A stretch of DNA of 64,000 nucleotides from the NCBI GenBank assembly GCA_024628785.1, contig CP102405.1, positions 1,302,001 through 1,366,000 on the forward strand. The letters are read 5' to 3'. Positions within the stretch are counted from its first letter, which is position 1, and every line of letters begins with the position of its first letter. This DNA is from Fusobacteria bacterium ZRK30. Lineage in GTDB: Bacteria > Fusobacteriota > Fusobacteriia > Fusobacteriales > Fusobacteriaceae. Positions 1-7,907 of this stretch are shown here, one piece after another. The notes below the pieces were generated by a model. The model was not told the DNA's origin and did no database searches. It worked only from the letters and a program-made list of their open reading frames with translations. A program made the position numbers and the translations under genes.

Positions 1-2
1 AT

Positions 3-545
3 GGGATGGATATAAGAGATCTGAAAGTGAAAGAATTAAGAGATCATATAGGGATAGTTCCCCAAGAAACATTCTTATTTAGCGGTACTATCTATTCTAA
101 TATATTATATGGTGCAGGAAGAGAAGTGACGAAAGAGGATGTTATAAATGCCGCTAAGATGGCTAATGCCCATAACTTCATAATAGAGTTTGAAAATGGA
201 TATGACCAGGAAGTAGGAGAAAGAGGAACATTACTATCAGGCGGTCAAAAACAAAGGATAGCTATAGCTCGTGCACTCCTAAAAAATCCGGAGATTATGA
301 TCCTGGATGAAGCTACATCTGCTCTGGATACAGAGTCTGAAAGACTGGTTCAAGACGCTCTGGAAAAATTAATGGTGGGAAGAACAACATTTGTAATAGC
401 CCATAGATTGTCTACAATAGTCAATGCAGACAAGATCGTAGTTATGGATAAAGGAAAGATAGCAGAGGCAGGAAGCCATGAGGAGCTATTAGCCCATGGT
501 GGGATCTATAAAAAGCTATATGAAACACAATTTGGAGAGGAATAA
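3..545 (+). CDS. ABC exporter, C-terminal ATPase half (5' partial)
   Basis: This is the 3' end of an ABC transporter cut by the window edge. The reading frame is open to the first bases, so the Met at position 6 is internal rather than the start. What remains is most of a nucleotide-binding domain: Q-loop (VPQ, about residues 18-20 from that Met), signature LSGGQ (77-81), Walker B MILDEA (98-103), D-loop SALD and switch His (IAHRLST, H133). The sequence resembles MsbA/MdlB-type exporters with fused membrane and ATPase domains, but the membrane part and Walker A lie outside the window. The substrate cannot be told. Confidence is high for the family and low for the role. Confidence 0.93.
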   Translation, partial: GMDIRDLKVKELRDHIGIVPQETFLFSGTIYSNILYGAGREVTKEDVINAAKMANAHNFIIEFENGYDQEVGERGTLLSGGQKQRIAIARALLKNPEIMILDEATSALDTESERLVQDALEKLMVGRTTFVIAHRLSTIVNADKIVVMDKGKIAEAGSHEELLAHGGIYKKLYETQFGEE

Positions 546-587
546 ACTTTTCATTCTTTTTTGTGGGAGATTAATCAAGGATTAAAA

Positions 588-620
588 TAATATGAGGTTA
601 TTTTATATAATCTCATATTA
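588..620 (+). repeat. 9-bp inverted repeat between the ABC gene and rph
   Basis: TAATATGAG at 588-596 is repeated inverted at 612-620 with a 15-nt spacer. No T-tract follows, so this is a weak candidate for a terminator or RNA hairpin in the rph leader. Confidence 0.35.
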
Positions 621-645
621 ATAAATTATATAGGAGAAATAAATA

Positions 646-1374
646 ATGAGTATTTTAAGAGATGACAACAGAACTAATGAAGATTTAAGACAAGTAAATT
701 TAATAACAGGATTCACTATTCATGCTGAAGGATCTGTATTGATAGAGATGGGAAATACAAAGGTAATTTGTACTGCTTCTGTAAGTGAGAGCGTACCTAG
801 ATTTTTAAAAAAATCAGGTAAAGGATGGCTTACAGCAGAATATTCTATGTTACCAAGAGCCACTGAAGATAGAAATAGAAGAGAAGCTTCAATGGGTAAA
901 TTAGGTGGAAGAACCATGGAGATCCAAAGATTAATTGGGAGATCTCTTAGAGCGTGTTTAGATATGGGTAAATTAGGTGAAAGAAGTATCACTATTGACT
1001 GTGATGTTATTCAGGCTGATGGTGGAACAAGAACAGCTTCTATAACTGGTGGGTATGTAGCTCTTGCTATAGCAATAAAGAAATTAATTGCAGATGGTAA
1101 GTTAGAAGAATCACCATTAATCTCAAATGTAGCTGCTATCAGTGTAGGAGTAGTTGGTGGAGTTCCGATGTTAGACCTTAAATATACTGAGGATGCCAAT
1201 GCAGATGTAGACATGAATGTAATAATGAACTCTAAGATGGAATTTGTAGAAGTACAGGGAACAGGAGAAGAAACTACATTTACAAGAAAAGAATTAAATG
1301 GTCTGTTGGATCTGGCAGAAAAAGGAATCAAAGAATTATTTGAGATGCAGAATGAGGCAATAAAGAAAGCATAA
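646..1374 (+). CDS. rph: Ribonuclease PH
   Basis: RNase PH is the phosphorolytic 3'-5' exoribonuclease that trims tRNA 3' ends using inorganic phosphate. The 242-residue length is normal for the family. It begins with the typical RxDxRxNxDLR-type segment ([12 protein letters not shown]) and carries [15 protein letters not shown], RxGRSLRA-type (IGRSLRAC) and [18 protein letters not shown] motifs. A GGAG ribosome-binding site lies about 8 nt before the ATG. It is followed by rdgB, a common pairing that is fused in some anaerobes; here the two are separate, with about 330 bases between them. Confidence 0.97.
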   Translation: MSILRDDNRTNEDLRQVNLITGFTIHAEGSVLIEMGNTKVICTASVSESVPRFLKKSGKGWLTAEYSMLPRATEDRNRREASMGKLGGRTMEIQRLIGRSLRACLDMGKLGERSITIDCDVIQADGGTRTASITGGYVALAIAIKKLIADGKLEESPLISNVAAISVGVVGGVPMLDLKYTEDANADVDMNVIMNSKMEFVEVQGTGEETTFTRKELNGLLDLAEKGIKELFEMQNEAIKKA

Positions 1375-1452
1375 AAAAATTAATTTTTATACTCTCAAAA
1401 ATTTTATTTTTAGTATAGATAAGAAAAGAGAGAGATGAAAAAGAAGAAAAAT

Positions 1453-1486
1453 TATCTCCTGCATTAATTTATGGGAGATATTTTTT
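1453..1486 (+). terminator. Rho-independent terminator after rph
   Basis: TATCTCC (1453-1459) pairs with GGAGATA (1474-1480) and is followed by six T residues. Confidence 0.6.
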
Positions 1487-1569
1487 ATGTATGCCTCCTT
1501 GATGTGGTATAATTAAAATATAGTTTCAATTATAAATATTGAATTAGATTTTAATAAAAAAATAGAGTG

Positions 1570-1683
1570 ATGTTAACAGCTGGAGAGGTGACAATTATAT
1601 TTAATACTAGAGAAATAGCGATATTATTTTGGTTTGGAGTACTTTTTATTTGGTGTATCATAAATGCCAATAAAGAAGACTAG
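1570..1683 (+). pseudogene. Small membrane-protein ORF, likely an N-terminal remnant
   Basis: An open frame of 37 codons lies between rph and rdgB. It reads as a short soluble lead, then FNTREIAILFWFG and one hydrophobic helix ending INANKED before TAG. The ATG at 1570 has no good ribosome-binding site. A strong GGAGAGGTGA at about 1581-1590 instead precedes ATA at 1597, as if an original ATG had mutated. The phrase before the helix looks like the beginning of a longer membrane protein, so this is probably a truncated relic; a real one-helix microprotein is the alternative. The rest of 1375-1706 holds only the rph terminator and a TATAAT-like box near 1508. Confidence 0.3.
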
Positions 1684-1706
1684 AATGTAAATAAGGAGAA
1701 AAAAAT

Positions 1707-2285
1707 ATGAAAAAATTATTTTTAGCCACAGGAAATAAGAAAAAAATAAAAGAAATATCTGAGATCTTAAAGGGATATGAGATACTTTCAATAAACGACG
1801 GATATACAATTCCAGATGTGGTAGAGGATAGAGATACCTTTGAAGGGAATAGCCAGAAGAAGGCCTTAGAGATAGCTAAAGCTGTAGGGATGCCTGTTAT
1901 CGCAGATGACAGTGGGTTGTGCGTAGAGGCTCTAGGAGGAGCTCCTGGGATATATTCAGCTAGATATTCAGGAGAAAATGCTACAGATGAGACGAATAAT
2001 AATAAATTGATCCAGGAACTAAAGGGAAAAGAGGATAAGAGTGCTAAATTTGTATGTGTGATAACTCTTGCAAAACCAAATGGTGAATACCATAGTTTCA
2101 GAGGAGAGGTAGAAGGGGTAATAGTAGAAGAGCCAGGTGGAACAGATGGGTTTGGATATGATCCTCATTTCTATATTGAAAAATACAAAAAGACTTTTGC
2201 TGAGATTCCAGAGATAAAGAAAGAGATCAGTCATAGAGCTAATGCGTTGAAAAAATTACAGGCAGAGATTGATAAATATTTATAA
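1707..2285 (+). CDS. rdgB: dITP/XTP pyrophosphatase (RdgB/HAM1 family)
   Basis: This house-cleaning nucleotide diphosphatase hydrolyses dITP, XTP and related non-canonical purine nucleotides to monophosphates, keeping them out of DNA and RNA. The 192-residue length fits the family. Visible signatures are the N-terminal SxNxxK-like LATGNKKKIKEI, the catalytic acidic patch ADDSGLCVEALGGAPGIYSAR (about 72-92) and the substrate-binding GGTDGFGYDPHF and SHRANAL near the C-terminus. GGAG precedes the ATG. A bidirectional terminator follows at once. Confidence 0.96.
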   Translation: MKKLFLATGNKKKIKEISEILKGYEILSINDGYTIPDVVEDRDTFEGNSQKKALEIAKAVGMPVIADDSGLCVEALGGAPGIYSARYSGENATDETNNNKLIQELKGKEDKSAKFVCVITLAKPNGEYHSFRGEVEGVIVEEPGGTDGFGYDPHFYIEKYKKTFAEIPEIKKEISHRANALKKLQAEIDKYL

Positions 2286-2326
2286 AAAAAAAGAGGAGAT
2301 TCTAGTTAGAATTTCCTCTTTTTTTA
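2286..2326. terminator. Bidirectional terminator between rdgB and the PfkB kinase
   Basis: An A-rich stretch leads into AGAGGA, paired with TCCTCT before eight T residues. It serves convergent rdgB (+) and the kinase (-). Confidence 0.75.
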
Positions 2327-2350
2327 GATCTTTAATCAATAGATCTTTTT

Positions 2351-3310
2351 TTAGATAAACTTTTCTTCCCATGAAACTTCCCTCATAGTTTTAGCAATTT
2401 TCATAAGATCTATGTCAGGATGGATGGTCCCTTCATAGGAGATGGTAATGATAGACATAGTCATAGAAAATTTTACAATTTCCTCCATATCCATATCATT
2501 CATATATCCGAATCCCAGACCGGCTACAAATGAATCGCCTGCACCTGTTACATTTTTAACAACTACATCACAGGCTTTGATCTTCCCACTGGCTATTCCA
2601 TCAGTATAGTATACCCCTTCAGAATCAAGACTTATAAATACTTTTTTTACACCTAAATTTAAAAAATATTCTCCGGCTTTCTTTAGATCCTCATCTGTAT
2701 CTATAGAAAATCCAGTTAAGATCTCAGCTTCATTTTTATTTGGTTTTATTGTATGAAAATAGCCGATTAGATGTTTTATTTTATTAGCCTTTTCAGAAGA
2801 TACTGGATCTAAGATGAATTTAGTTTTACCAGTAAACTTTTTTAAGAGATACTCTAAATTCTCGGGATCATCGGCATCTAAAAATGTATATTCAGCATTT
2901 TCAATTAAATCAGATTTAGAATCAATAAAATCTGTGTTCATAGCACTGATACTTTCCATATCAGCTACTGCTGAGACCATCTCTCCAAATTGATCCAATA
3001 TAGCTAAATAACTGGGCGTTCTCCCTCCTTCTAAAATAAGAGAATCTTCCATATCATATCCTACTAATTCTGAATGATCCAACATAGCACGACCTTTTTC
3101 ATCGTCTCCTAAGATAGAAATAAACTTGGTATTTAGACCAATTCTAGCCATATTTTCTGCAATGTTTCTAGAGACACCACCAAAGGCCATCCTTACTTTA
3201 CCAGGATTAGAGTCTTTTACTCTATATTTTACTCCAACATTACAAATACCAAATATGTCTACAACTGATGCTCCAAATACCAAGATATATGGTTTTTTTT
3301 TCTTATACAT
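2351..3310 (-). CDS. PfkB/ribokinase-family kinase, pseudouridine-kinase-like
   Basis: This 319-residue sugar or nucleoside kinase belongs to the PfkB family. The N-terminal region has GASVVDI and the substrate/dimer motif GGVSRNIAENMARIG (from about residue 44). The C-terminal PfkB signature is VTGAGDSFVAG (about 260-270), which contains the catalytic Asp and anion hole. The SRNIAEN wording resembles PsuK pseudouridine kinases more than fructokinases, but no psuG glycosidase is nearby, so the substrate is inference. It is transcribed alone, between the rdgB terminator and a large hairpin at 3382-3433. Confidence 0.85.
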   Translation of the reverse strand: MYKKKKPYILVFGASVVDIFGICNVGVKYRVKDSNPGKVRMAFGGVSRNIAENMARIGLNTKFISILGDDEKGRAMLDHSELVGYDMEDSLILEGGRTPSYLAILDQFGEMVSAVADMESISAMNTDFIDSKSDLIENAEYTFLDADDPENLEYLLKKFTGKTKFILDPVSSEKANKIKHLIGYFHTIKPNKNEAEILTGFSIDTDEDLKKAGEYFLNLGVKKVFISLDSEGVYYTDGIASGKIKACDVVVKNVTGAGDSFVAGLGFGYMNDMDMEEIVKFSMTMSIITISYEGTIHPDIDLMKIAKTMREVSWEEKFI

Positions 3311-3381
3311 AAACTACTCCCTATTTCTTTATTTTAAAAAATACTATATATTTTATCATGTTTTCAAAATAATTTAAAGGC

Positions 3382-3433
3382 GTATAATATGCTGAAGACC
3401 TGTTTTTTCTAACAGGTCTTCAGCATATTATAC
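3382..3433. repeat. Perfect 23-bp hairpin with a 6-nt loop
   Basis: Left arm 3382-3404 (starting GTATAATATGCTGAAGACC) is exactly reverse-complementary to right arm 3411-3433 around the loop TTTTCT. It lies downstream of sepF and upstream of the PfkB kinase, both on the minus strand. It lacks the immediate T-tract of an ordinary terminator. Both ends carry TATAAT/ATTATA. It could be a terminator variant, a small palindromic mobile repeat or a processing signal. Confidence 0.7.
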
Positions 3434-3450
3434 TATTCATGATTAATTTT

Positions 3451-3768
3451 TTAAAAAACAGGCTTTATTTCTTCTTCTTCATCATATCTTAGATCTACTA
3501 AATTAACCTTGCTCTTGTTTTCTCCATCCTCTTCACCCCATGAAAATGAAGTTTCTTTTGGTATAGAAAGATAGATATTTTCTGCAGGATTGAGTAATTT
3601 TGCATCCTTTAGATAAACTGCTCCGCTTATAAAATCCAATACTCTTTGGTACATTTTTTTATCTGATGAAGTCAAATTGATATGTAAAATTTTATCTTCT
3701 ACAATATAATTTACTATTCTTTTAGAATCTTCAAAACTTTTAGGCTTTATAAAAATAATATCGCTCAT
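3451..3768 (-). CDS. sepF: Cell division protein SepF
   Basis: SepF binds FtsZ and tethers or bundles the Z-ring at the membrane, usually in lineages lacking a full FtsA/ZipA set. This 105-residue protein has the SepF core: IIFIKPKSFEDSKRIVNYI, then LHINLTSSDKKMYQRVLDFISGAVYLKDAKL and ENIYLSIPKE. Family members of about 150 residues have an N-terminal amphipathic membrane helix and linker. Here only a few residues precede the core, so membrane anchoring is not obvious. It is the last gene of the folate/lipoprotein run, 15 bases after the DUF799 lipoprotein. Confidence 0.88.
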   Translation of the reverse strand: MSDIIFIKPKSFEDSKRIVNYIVEDKILHINLTSSDKKMYQRVLDFISGAVYLKDAKLLNPAENIYLSIPKETSFSWGEEDGENKSKVNLVDLRYDEEEEIKPVF

Positions 3769-3783
3769 ATTGTCACTTCCTCT

Positions 3784-4611
3784 TTAATTTAATATTGGAA
3801 TAATTTCTTCCAACACCTCGATTTTTTCCTTCTCCTCTATATACATCTCATCGGTGACTATAGATTCTTTATTACTAATTTTTTCCCGGAGATATTTTAT
3901 CTCATCTTCACTTTGTTTCACATAAACGGGATCAGCCTGGCTTCCCTTTGGAATGACACTGGATAATCTTTTACTTACGAGAGCCATCTCTGGGGCCAGC
4001 TCATGATCAAATCCTGCAATAGTTGCAAACTTTATCCCTTGATGGACAGCTATATCTATTCCTGCCTGAGTCATACCATCATTTAATTGATCGGAGTCAC
4101 CATTGACTGCTCCACTAATAGTATCCAGTGCCGAGGTGACTCCAAAATATTTGATAGCGACCCTGATTGGTTTTACCCATACTAATTTTTCAAAATTATA
4201 GAGGAAAAAAGTTCCTTTGACAGACCGGGTATGATAGTAGGGATAGGTCATAAAATCTAACTCATCCAAGTCTATATACAAGAGGCCGTCTACCCCTAAA
4301 ATTTCAGCTAATTCGATAGGTCTTAAAAATTTTAATTGTCCCCCGTCTGTTATACCTGCTTCATTTAGGAGTTCATCGGTTTTTTTTATATCCTGGATAT
4401 CGTATCCACGATTATTCTGTTCAAAATTATTATAAACTACCCCTCGGAAGATAAATCCTCCAGCTACATCATTTGTGTTATTATTTATGGGTAAGATCGC
4501 CAATTTAGCTGGTGATATTGAGGGAGTAGCTTTTAATACAAAATCTTCTTTTGGTGTACAACCTATAAATATTAAGAGAATAAATAATAAAAATAACTTA
4601 TACCTCTTCAT
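3784..4611 (-). CDS. DUF799 / GNA1162-family lipoprotein
   Basis: A predicted outer-membrane lipoprotein of 275 residues. A lysine-start signal peptide ends in lipobox IFIGC (Cys18). The body matches the DUF799 (GNA1162-like) type: KLAILPINNNTNDVAGG, EAGITDGGQL, ILGVDGLLYIDLDEL and a late DHELAPEMA stretch. About 60 C-terminal residues after the domain are charged and predicted coiled (DEIKYLREKISNKES). In Neisseria this family is encoded with a CsgG-like lipoprotein, as here, where the CsgG gene ends 1 base upstream. The two probably work together in envelope assembly or secretion; the function is unknown. Confidence 0.85.
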   Translation of the reverse strand: MKRYKLFLLFILLIFIGCTPKEDFVLKATPSISPAKLAILPINNNTNDVAGGFIFRGVVYNNFEQNNRGYDIQDIKKTDELLNEAGITDGGQLKFLRPIELAEILGVDGLLYIDLDELDFMTYPYYHTRSVKGTFFLYNFEKLVWVKPIRVAIKYFGVTSALDTISGAVNGDSDQLNDGMTQAGIDIAVHQGIKFATIAGFDHELAPEMALVSKRLSSVIPKGSQADPVYVKQSEDEIKYLREKISNKESIVTDEMYIEEKEKIEVLEEIIPILN

Positions 4612-4612
4612 A

Positions 4613-5530
4613 CTACTTCATCAACTTTACTACGCCAGGAATATTGAAAGTTTCCCCTTTATACTCTAAGATAGCAGCATCTTCACCTAGATAATCTACT
4701 ACCTTTGCTTCTCCTACTTTATTCTCTTCAAATCCTAAGAATTTGCCGTTGAATTCGATTTTTTCTCCCTGTTTATAGACACCTAATTTTGTACCTATTT
4801 CTACATTACTTTTTTGACCTGCATTGATATAAAGTTTATTTCCAGAGACCTTAGCTACATTTGCCATCCAAGGTGTTTTATCGACAGTTTTTATAATGTT
4901 GTCCATAACGTTTATAGCTGCGGCTCTAAAGGCTTCTTGTTCTAGGCCTTCATCATATCCACCTGTACTCCCTATACCTAAAGTAGTTCCATACTCAACG
5001 TCTGAGACACCCTCTCCTTGATCAGAGAGAACTACTTCTCCAGTTCTTACATTTATCATCTTCATGTCAAATGAGATCTCGGCTCTTTGAGTTTTGCTGC
5101 TAGAAACGATCCCTTTATTTCCAGTTGTATTTACGGAATATTTAGTGATCGCACCTGTTATAACATAGTCTGCATCCTGGAACTTTCTTTCAGATGCTAA
5201 CTGCCCCTGTCCCAGAGTATTAGAAAAATTAATCTCCTGCATTACTTTAGATAGATCTTCCCTCTCTAAAACAATAAATCTGTTACTTTTTACCAGTTCT
5301 GTAGTGATAACATCAGTTAAGCTGCTTCCCAATCTTCTGCTGCCAAATCTAGTCTGATTCTTAAACTCAGCTATGACAACTTTTCTCTTAGGAGATACTA
5401 CCCCTTGTACAGAATCGTAATCTCTCATACTTTGGATCTTATCATCTTTCCTTACATTAGATACACCATCGTTAGAACAAGCACCTAGTGTCAATGCTAA
5501 TAGAGCAACTATTAATAGTTTTTTTTTCAT
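4613..5530 (-). CDS. CsgG/HfaB-family outer-membrane lipoprotein
   Basis: A 305-residue lipoprotein (lipobox TLGAC, Cys18) with a CsgG-type fold: KVVIAEFKNQTRFGSRRLGSSLTDVITTELVKS, FIVLEREDLSKVMQE and ADYVITGAITKYS. The glycine-rich stretch at about 180-195 (GTTLGIGSTGGYDEG) is where CsgG-like proteins have a transmembrane hairpin. About 80 extra C-terminal residues (VSGNKLYINAGQKSNVEIGTK onward) resemble a small beta-barrel domain like the one at the end of FlgT. Its start overlaps the nrnA stop by one base (TAATG). No curli subunit genes are present, so a role in curli export is not implied. Confidence 0.87.
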   Translation of the reverse strand: MKKKLLIVALLALTLGACSNDGVSNVRKDDKIQSMRDYDSVQGVVSPKRKVVIAEFKNQTRFGSRRLGSSLTDVITTELVKSNRFIVLEREDLSKVMQEINFSNTLGQGQLASERKFQDADYVITGAITKYSVNTTGNKGIVSSSKTQRAEISFDMKMINVRTGEVVLSDQGEGVSDVEYGTTLGIGSTGGYDEGLEQEAFRAAAINVMDNIIKTVDKTPWMANVAKVSGNKLYINAGQKSNVEIGTKLGVYKQGEKIEFNGKFLGFEENKVGEAKVVDYLGEDAAILEYKGETFNIPGVVKLMK

Positions 5531-6543
5531 TATTTGCCTCCTGAACTCATATTTTTAATTATTATATCCAATATTTCATGGGAACTTTTGTCGGTTTTAA
5601 ATCCAGCAGCCTTAATATGACCACCGCCTCCGAAAAGACCTGCCAAAGCATTTACATCTACAGCGTATTTAGATCTGAAACTCCCCTTGATATGACCCTT
5701 ATCCTCTTTGAGAAAGAGGGATACACTTGCATCTTCATATGAAAGAAGAAGTTCTCCTAAACCACTGGTATCATCTTTACCAGCCCCTAATTCAGCTAGT
5801 TCTGTCTCACTAATATAATAGTACACCAACTTCAGATTATCTACAAATTTAAAGTCAGACAGAACTCTTCCTGTTAACTTTAATTTCCCCATAGATTTAG
5901 TATTGAAAAAATTCTTTATAACTTCATTTGGTTCTACCCCATATTCCACTAATTCGGAAGCTATTCTAAAGACCTTCTTAGTAGTGTTTGAATGTTTAAA
6001 ATTACCGGTATCATTTACTATTCCTGTGTAGAGAGATTCTGCTATCCCATGGTCTAGTTCAATCCCAGCCTCTTTGATAAAATCGAATAAAATTTCCGAA
6101 GTAGATGAAATATCTCCAACATAGTTATAGTCTCCAAACCTGTCATTGCTGATATGGTGATCGATATTTATAACTTTAGTATCTTCACCCTTTAATTCTC
6201 CTACCCTTCCAATTCTGTCAAAATTACCACTGTCAAGGCAGATCATAAGATCAAAATCATATTTTGAGTTATAGTTTTCAAATTCTTCGATTAGAATAGA
6301 GTGGGTTAAAAACTTTAAATTTTTAGGAGTTTTATCATCTAAAATAAACCTTAAAGTTTTATCTAAATAGATTTCACCTTTCTCTTCAGTTTCTTTTCTC
6401 AAAGTTTCATTTAATTTGTTGAGAGCTAAAAGGAGAGCCAAACCACTTCCTATAGCATCTCCATCAGGGCTGGTATGTCCTGTAATTAATATTCTGTTAC
6501 TTTTTTTTATAACTTCTAATATATTACTAAACTTATTGTTCAT
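5530..6543 (-). CDS. nrnA: DHH/DHHA1 phosphoesterase, NrnA-like nanoRNase/pAp phosphatase
   Basis: NrnA-type enzymes degrade very short RNAs and dephosphorylate pAp (3'-phosphoadenosine 5'-phosphate). The 337-residue sequence has motif I TGHTSPDGDAIGSGLAL, the DSGNFDRIG metal site, DHH in NIDHHISNDRFGDYNYV, and TGIVNDTGNFKHSNT. The DHHA1 domain ends in FGGGGHIKAAGF, the RNA-binding GGGH motif. It overlaps folK-tudS by 11 bases upstream and csgG by one base downstream, so it is translationally coupled in the run. Compared with typical members of about 320 residues there is a short insertion near residue 45. Confidence 0.9.
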   Translation of the reverse strand: MNNKFSNILEVIKKSNRILITGHTSPDGDAIGSGLALLLALNKLNETLRKETEEKGEIYLDKTLRFILDDKTPKNLKFLTHSILIEEFENYNSKYDFDLMICLDSGNFDRIGRVGELKGEDTKVINIDHHISNDRFGDYNYVGDISSTSEILFDFIKEAGIELDHGIAESLYTGIVNDTGNFKHSNTTKKVFRIASELVEYGVEPNEVIKNFFNTKSMGKLKLTGRVLSDFKFVDNLKLVYYYISETELAELGAGKDDTSGLGELLLSYEDASVSLFLKEDKGHIKGSFRSKYAVDVNALAGLFGGGGHIKAAGFKTDKSSHEILDIIIKNMSSGGK

Positions 6544-7426
6544 CCTTGTTCACCTCGATTATGTCTATTCCTTTCAGCAGAAGTTTGTCTGCTGTCATTC
6601 CATTTCCGGGAATGATATTCCTCTTAAAAGTTCCATCATATATAGTATCTATTCCACAAGACGGGCTTTTTCCTTTTAATAGTGCAAGTTTTATATCATT
6701 TTTTAATGCTTTTTCCAGAGCTTTTTCTGCTCCTTTCTCAAATTCATCGGTGACGTCTATACCTTCAACATTTATTACTCTATCACCGTTTCTTTCAGCG
6801 GGCAGGCGGGGGATACTAAGCCCTCCCTCTACTTCTGGACAAGTTTCTACAAATTCAAATCTGTCCTTTAGAAGTTCAGCTACAATATAATTATAATTAG
6901 CTGAACCTTTATATGAAGTTTTTTTCCCAACAAGACAACTGCTGATTAGGAGTTTTTCTTTTTTCTGAACTCTGACACTTTTATCGTTATAATCTATGAT
7001 AGATCTGATGTAGCCTCTATCTCTAATAACGTCTAAAAGAGGGATCAGAACAAAATTTCTTTCCTTATATCTAGGATGAGGTATAACTAAATCCTTATTA
7101 TTCAGCTTGAGATTTCCAAAGGATATAATATCTATATCTAAAGTTCTAGGACCCCACCTGAATTTTCGGACCCTCTTTAACTTTAACTCTATCCTTTGAA
7201 GTTCTCTCAAAAGTTCATAGGGAAGCAGCTGGGTTTTTATCTCAATTGCACAATTTAAAAATTTATCTTGATCTAAGTATCCTACTGGGTCTGTTGAATA
7301 AAATTTTGAAATAGCAGTGACTTTAGTTTTTTTTAGTTGAGATATAGCAAAAATACCTCCTAAAAGATAGTAATATTTATTTCCTATATTAGATCCCATA
7401 CTGAGATAAACTCTAGTCCATCTCAT
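6533..7426 (-). CDS. folK: Fusion: HPPK (FolK) with a DUF523/TudS thiouracil-desulfurase domain
   Basis: Residues 1 to about 150 are 6-hydroxymethyl-7,8-dihydropterin pyrophosphokinase: YLSMGSNIGNK, FYSTDPVGYLDQDKFLNCA, FRWGPRTLDIDIISFG and HPRYKERNFVLIPL, covering the pterin and ATP/Mg sites. Residues from about 155 to 293 are a DUF523 domain, the family of the iron-sulfur 2-thiouracil desulfurase TudS, with three conserved Cys in LLISSCLVGKKTSY, FVETCPEVEGGLSIPR and GKSPSCG. Both halves look complete. The gene overlaps folB by 14 bases and nrnA by 11. The N-terminal step (dihydropterin diphosphate synthesis) follows FolB directly; why a desulfurase is attached is unknown. Confidence 0.9.
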   Translation of the reverse strand: MRWTRVYLSMGSNIGNKYYYLLGGIFAISQLKKTKVTAISKFYSTDPVGYLDQDKFLNCAIEIKTQLLPYELLRELQRIELKLKRVRKFRWGPRTLDIDIISFGNLKLNNKDLVIPHPRYKERNFVLIPLLDVIRDRGYIRSIIDYNDKSVRVQKKEKLLISSCLVGKKTSYKGSANYNYIVAELLKDRFEFVETCPEVEGGLSIPRLPAERNGDRVINVEGIDVTDEFEKGAEKALEKALKNDIKLALLKGKSPSCGIDTIYDGTFKRNIIPGNGMTADKLLLKGIDIIEVNKDEQ

Positions 7427-7787
7427 AATTTTTAGCCTCTCTGGTTATTGCTACTCCTACATAGTCAAAACTTCCATTTATAGGAGCGCCAGGTTTTCTA
7501 ATCTCTACTTCGACCTTTTCTATACTGTATTTTACCAATAAAGTATGAGCAATCATCTCAGCTAAAGCTTCTATCAATTTAAATTTTTTATTCTTTATGA
7601 TATCTTCAACATCATAATATACATCTACATAGCTGATACTTTTATTTAGGTCATCTGTAAGACCTGCCCTTTGTAATGGTTTATATAGGGTTACATCAGC
7701 ATAAAAGTTTTGTCCCAGTATATTTTCCTCAGTTAAAGCACCGTGATATCCGTATGCCTTTATATTTTTTACTATTATTTTGTCCAT
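7413..7787 (-). CDS. folB: Dihydroneopterin aldolase
   Basis: FolB converts 7,8-dihydroneopterin to 6-hydroxymethyl-dihydropterin and glycolaldehyde, the step before FolK. The 124-residue length is standard. Signatures are IKAYGYHGALTEENILGQNFYADV, ISYVDVYYDVEDII, LIEALAEMIAHTLL and the C-terminal VEVEIRKPGAPINGSFDYVGVAITR with the conserved Lys and Pro. It is the first gene of the folB-folK-nrnA-csgG-DUF799-sepF run; GGAGG precedes the ATG. Confidence 0.96.
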   Translation of the reverse strand: MDKIIVKNIKAYGYHGALTEENILGQNFYADVTLYKPLQRAGLTDDLNKSISYVDVYYDVEDIIKNKKFKLIEALAEMIAHTLLVKYSIEKVEVEIRKPGAPINGSFDYVGVAITREAKNYEMD

Positions 7788-7876
7788 TGTTCTCCTCCAA
7801 GAGTTATTATTATTATTTGGGAAATTATAACTTTTTTCAATAAATTAAAACATTATAAAGGCTCAAATAACGCTTA

Positions 7877-7907
7877 ACTGGATGCAACGTCACGTTGCTA
7901 ATCCAGT
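7877..7907. repeat. Dispersed palindromic repeat, copy 1
   Basis: The core GGATGCAACGTCACGTTGC is a palindrome. Here it is flanked by ACTGGAT and ATCCAGT, extending the hairpin. The repeat supplies the stop codon of the YitT gene (minus strand). Related copies lie at 25461, 29808, 38817 and 58348. Confidence 0.75.

Noticed and set aside
720-1331. Minus-strand open frames opposite rph
   Set aside because: They lie wholly inside rph, lack ribosome-binding sites and have the composition of reverse-strand shadows.
4613-5530. Curli secretion channel
   Set aside because: The CsgG fold is clear but no csgA/B/E/F-like genes exist in the window, so a curli role is not supported.
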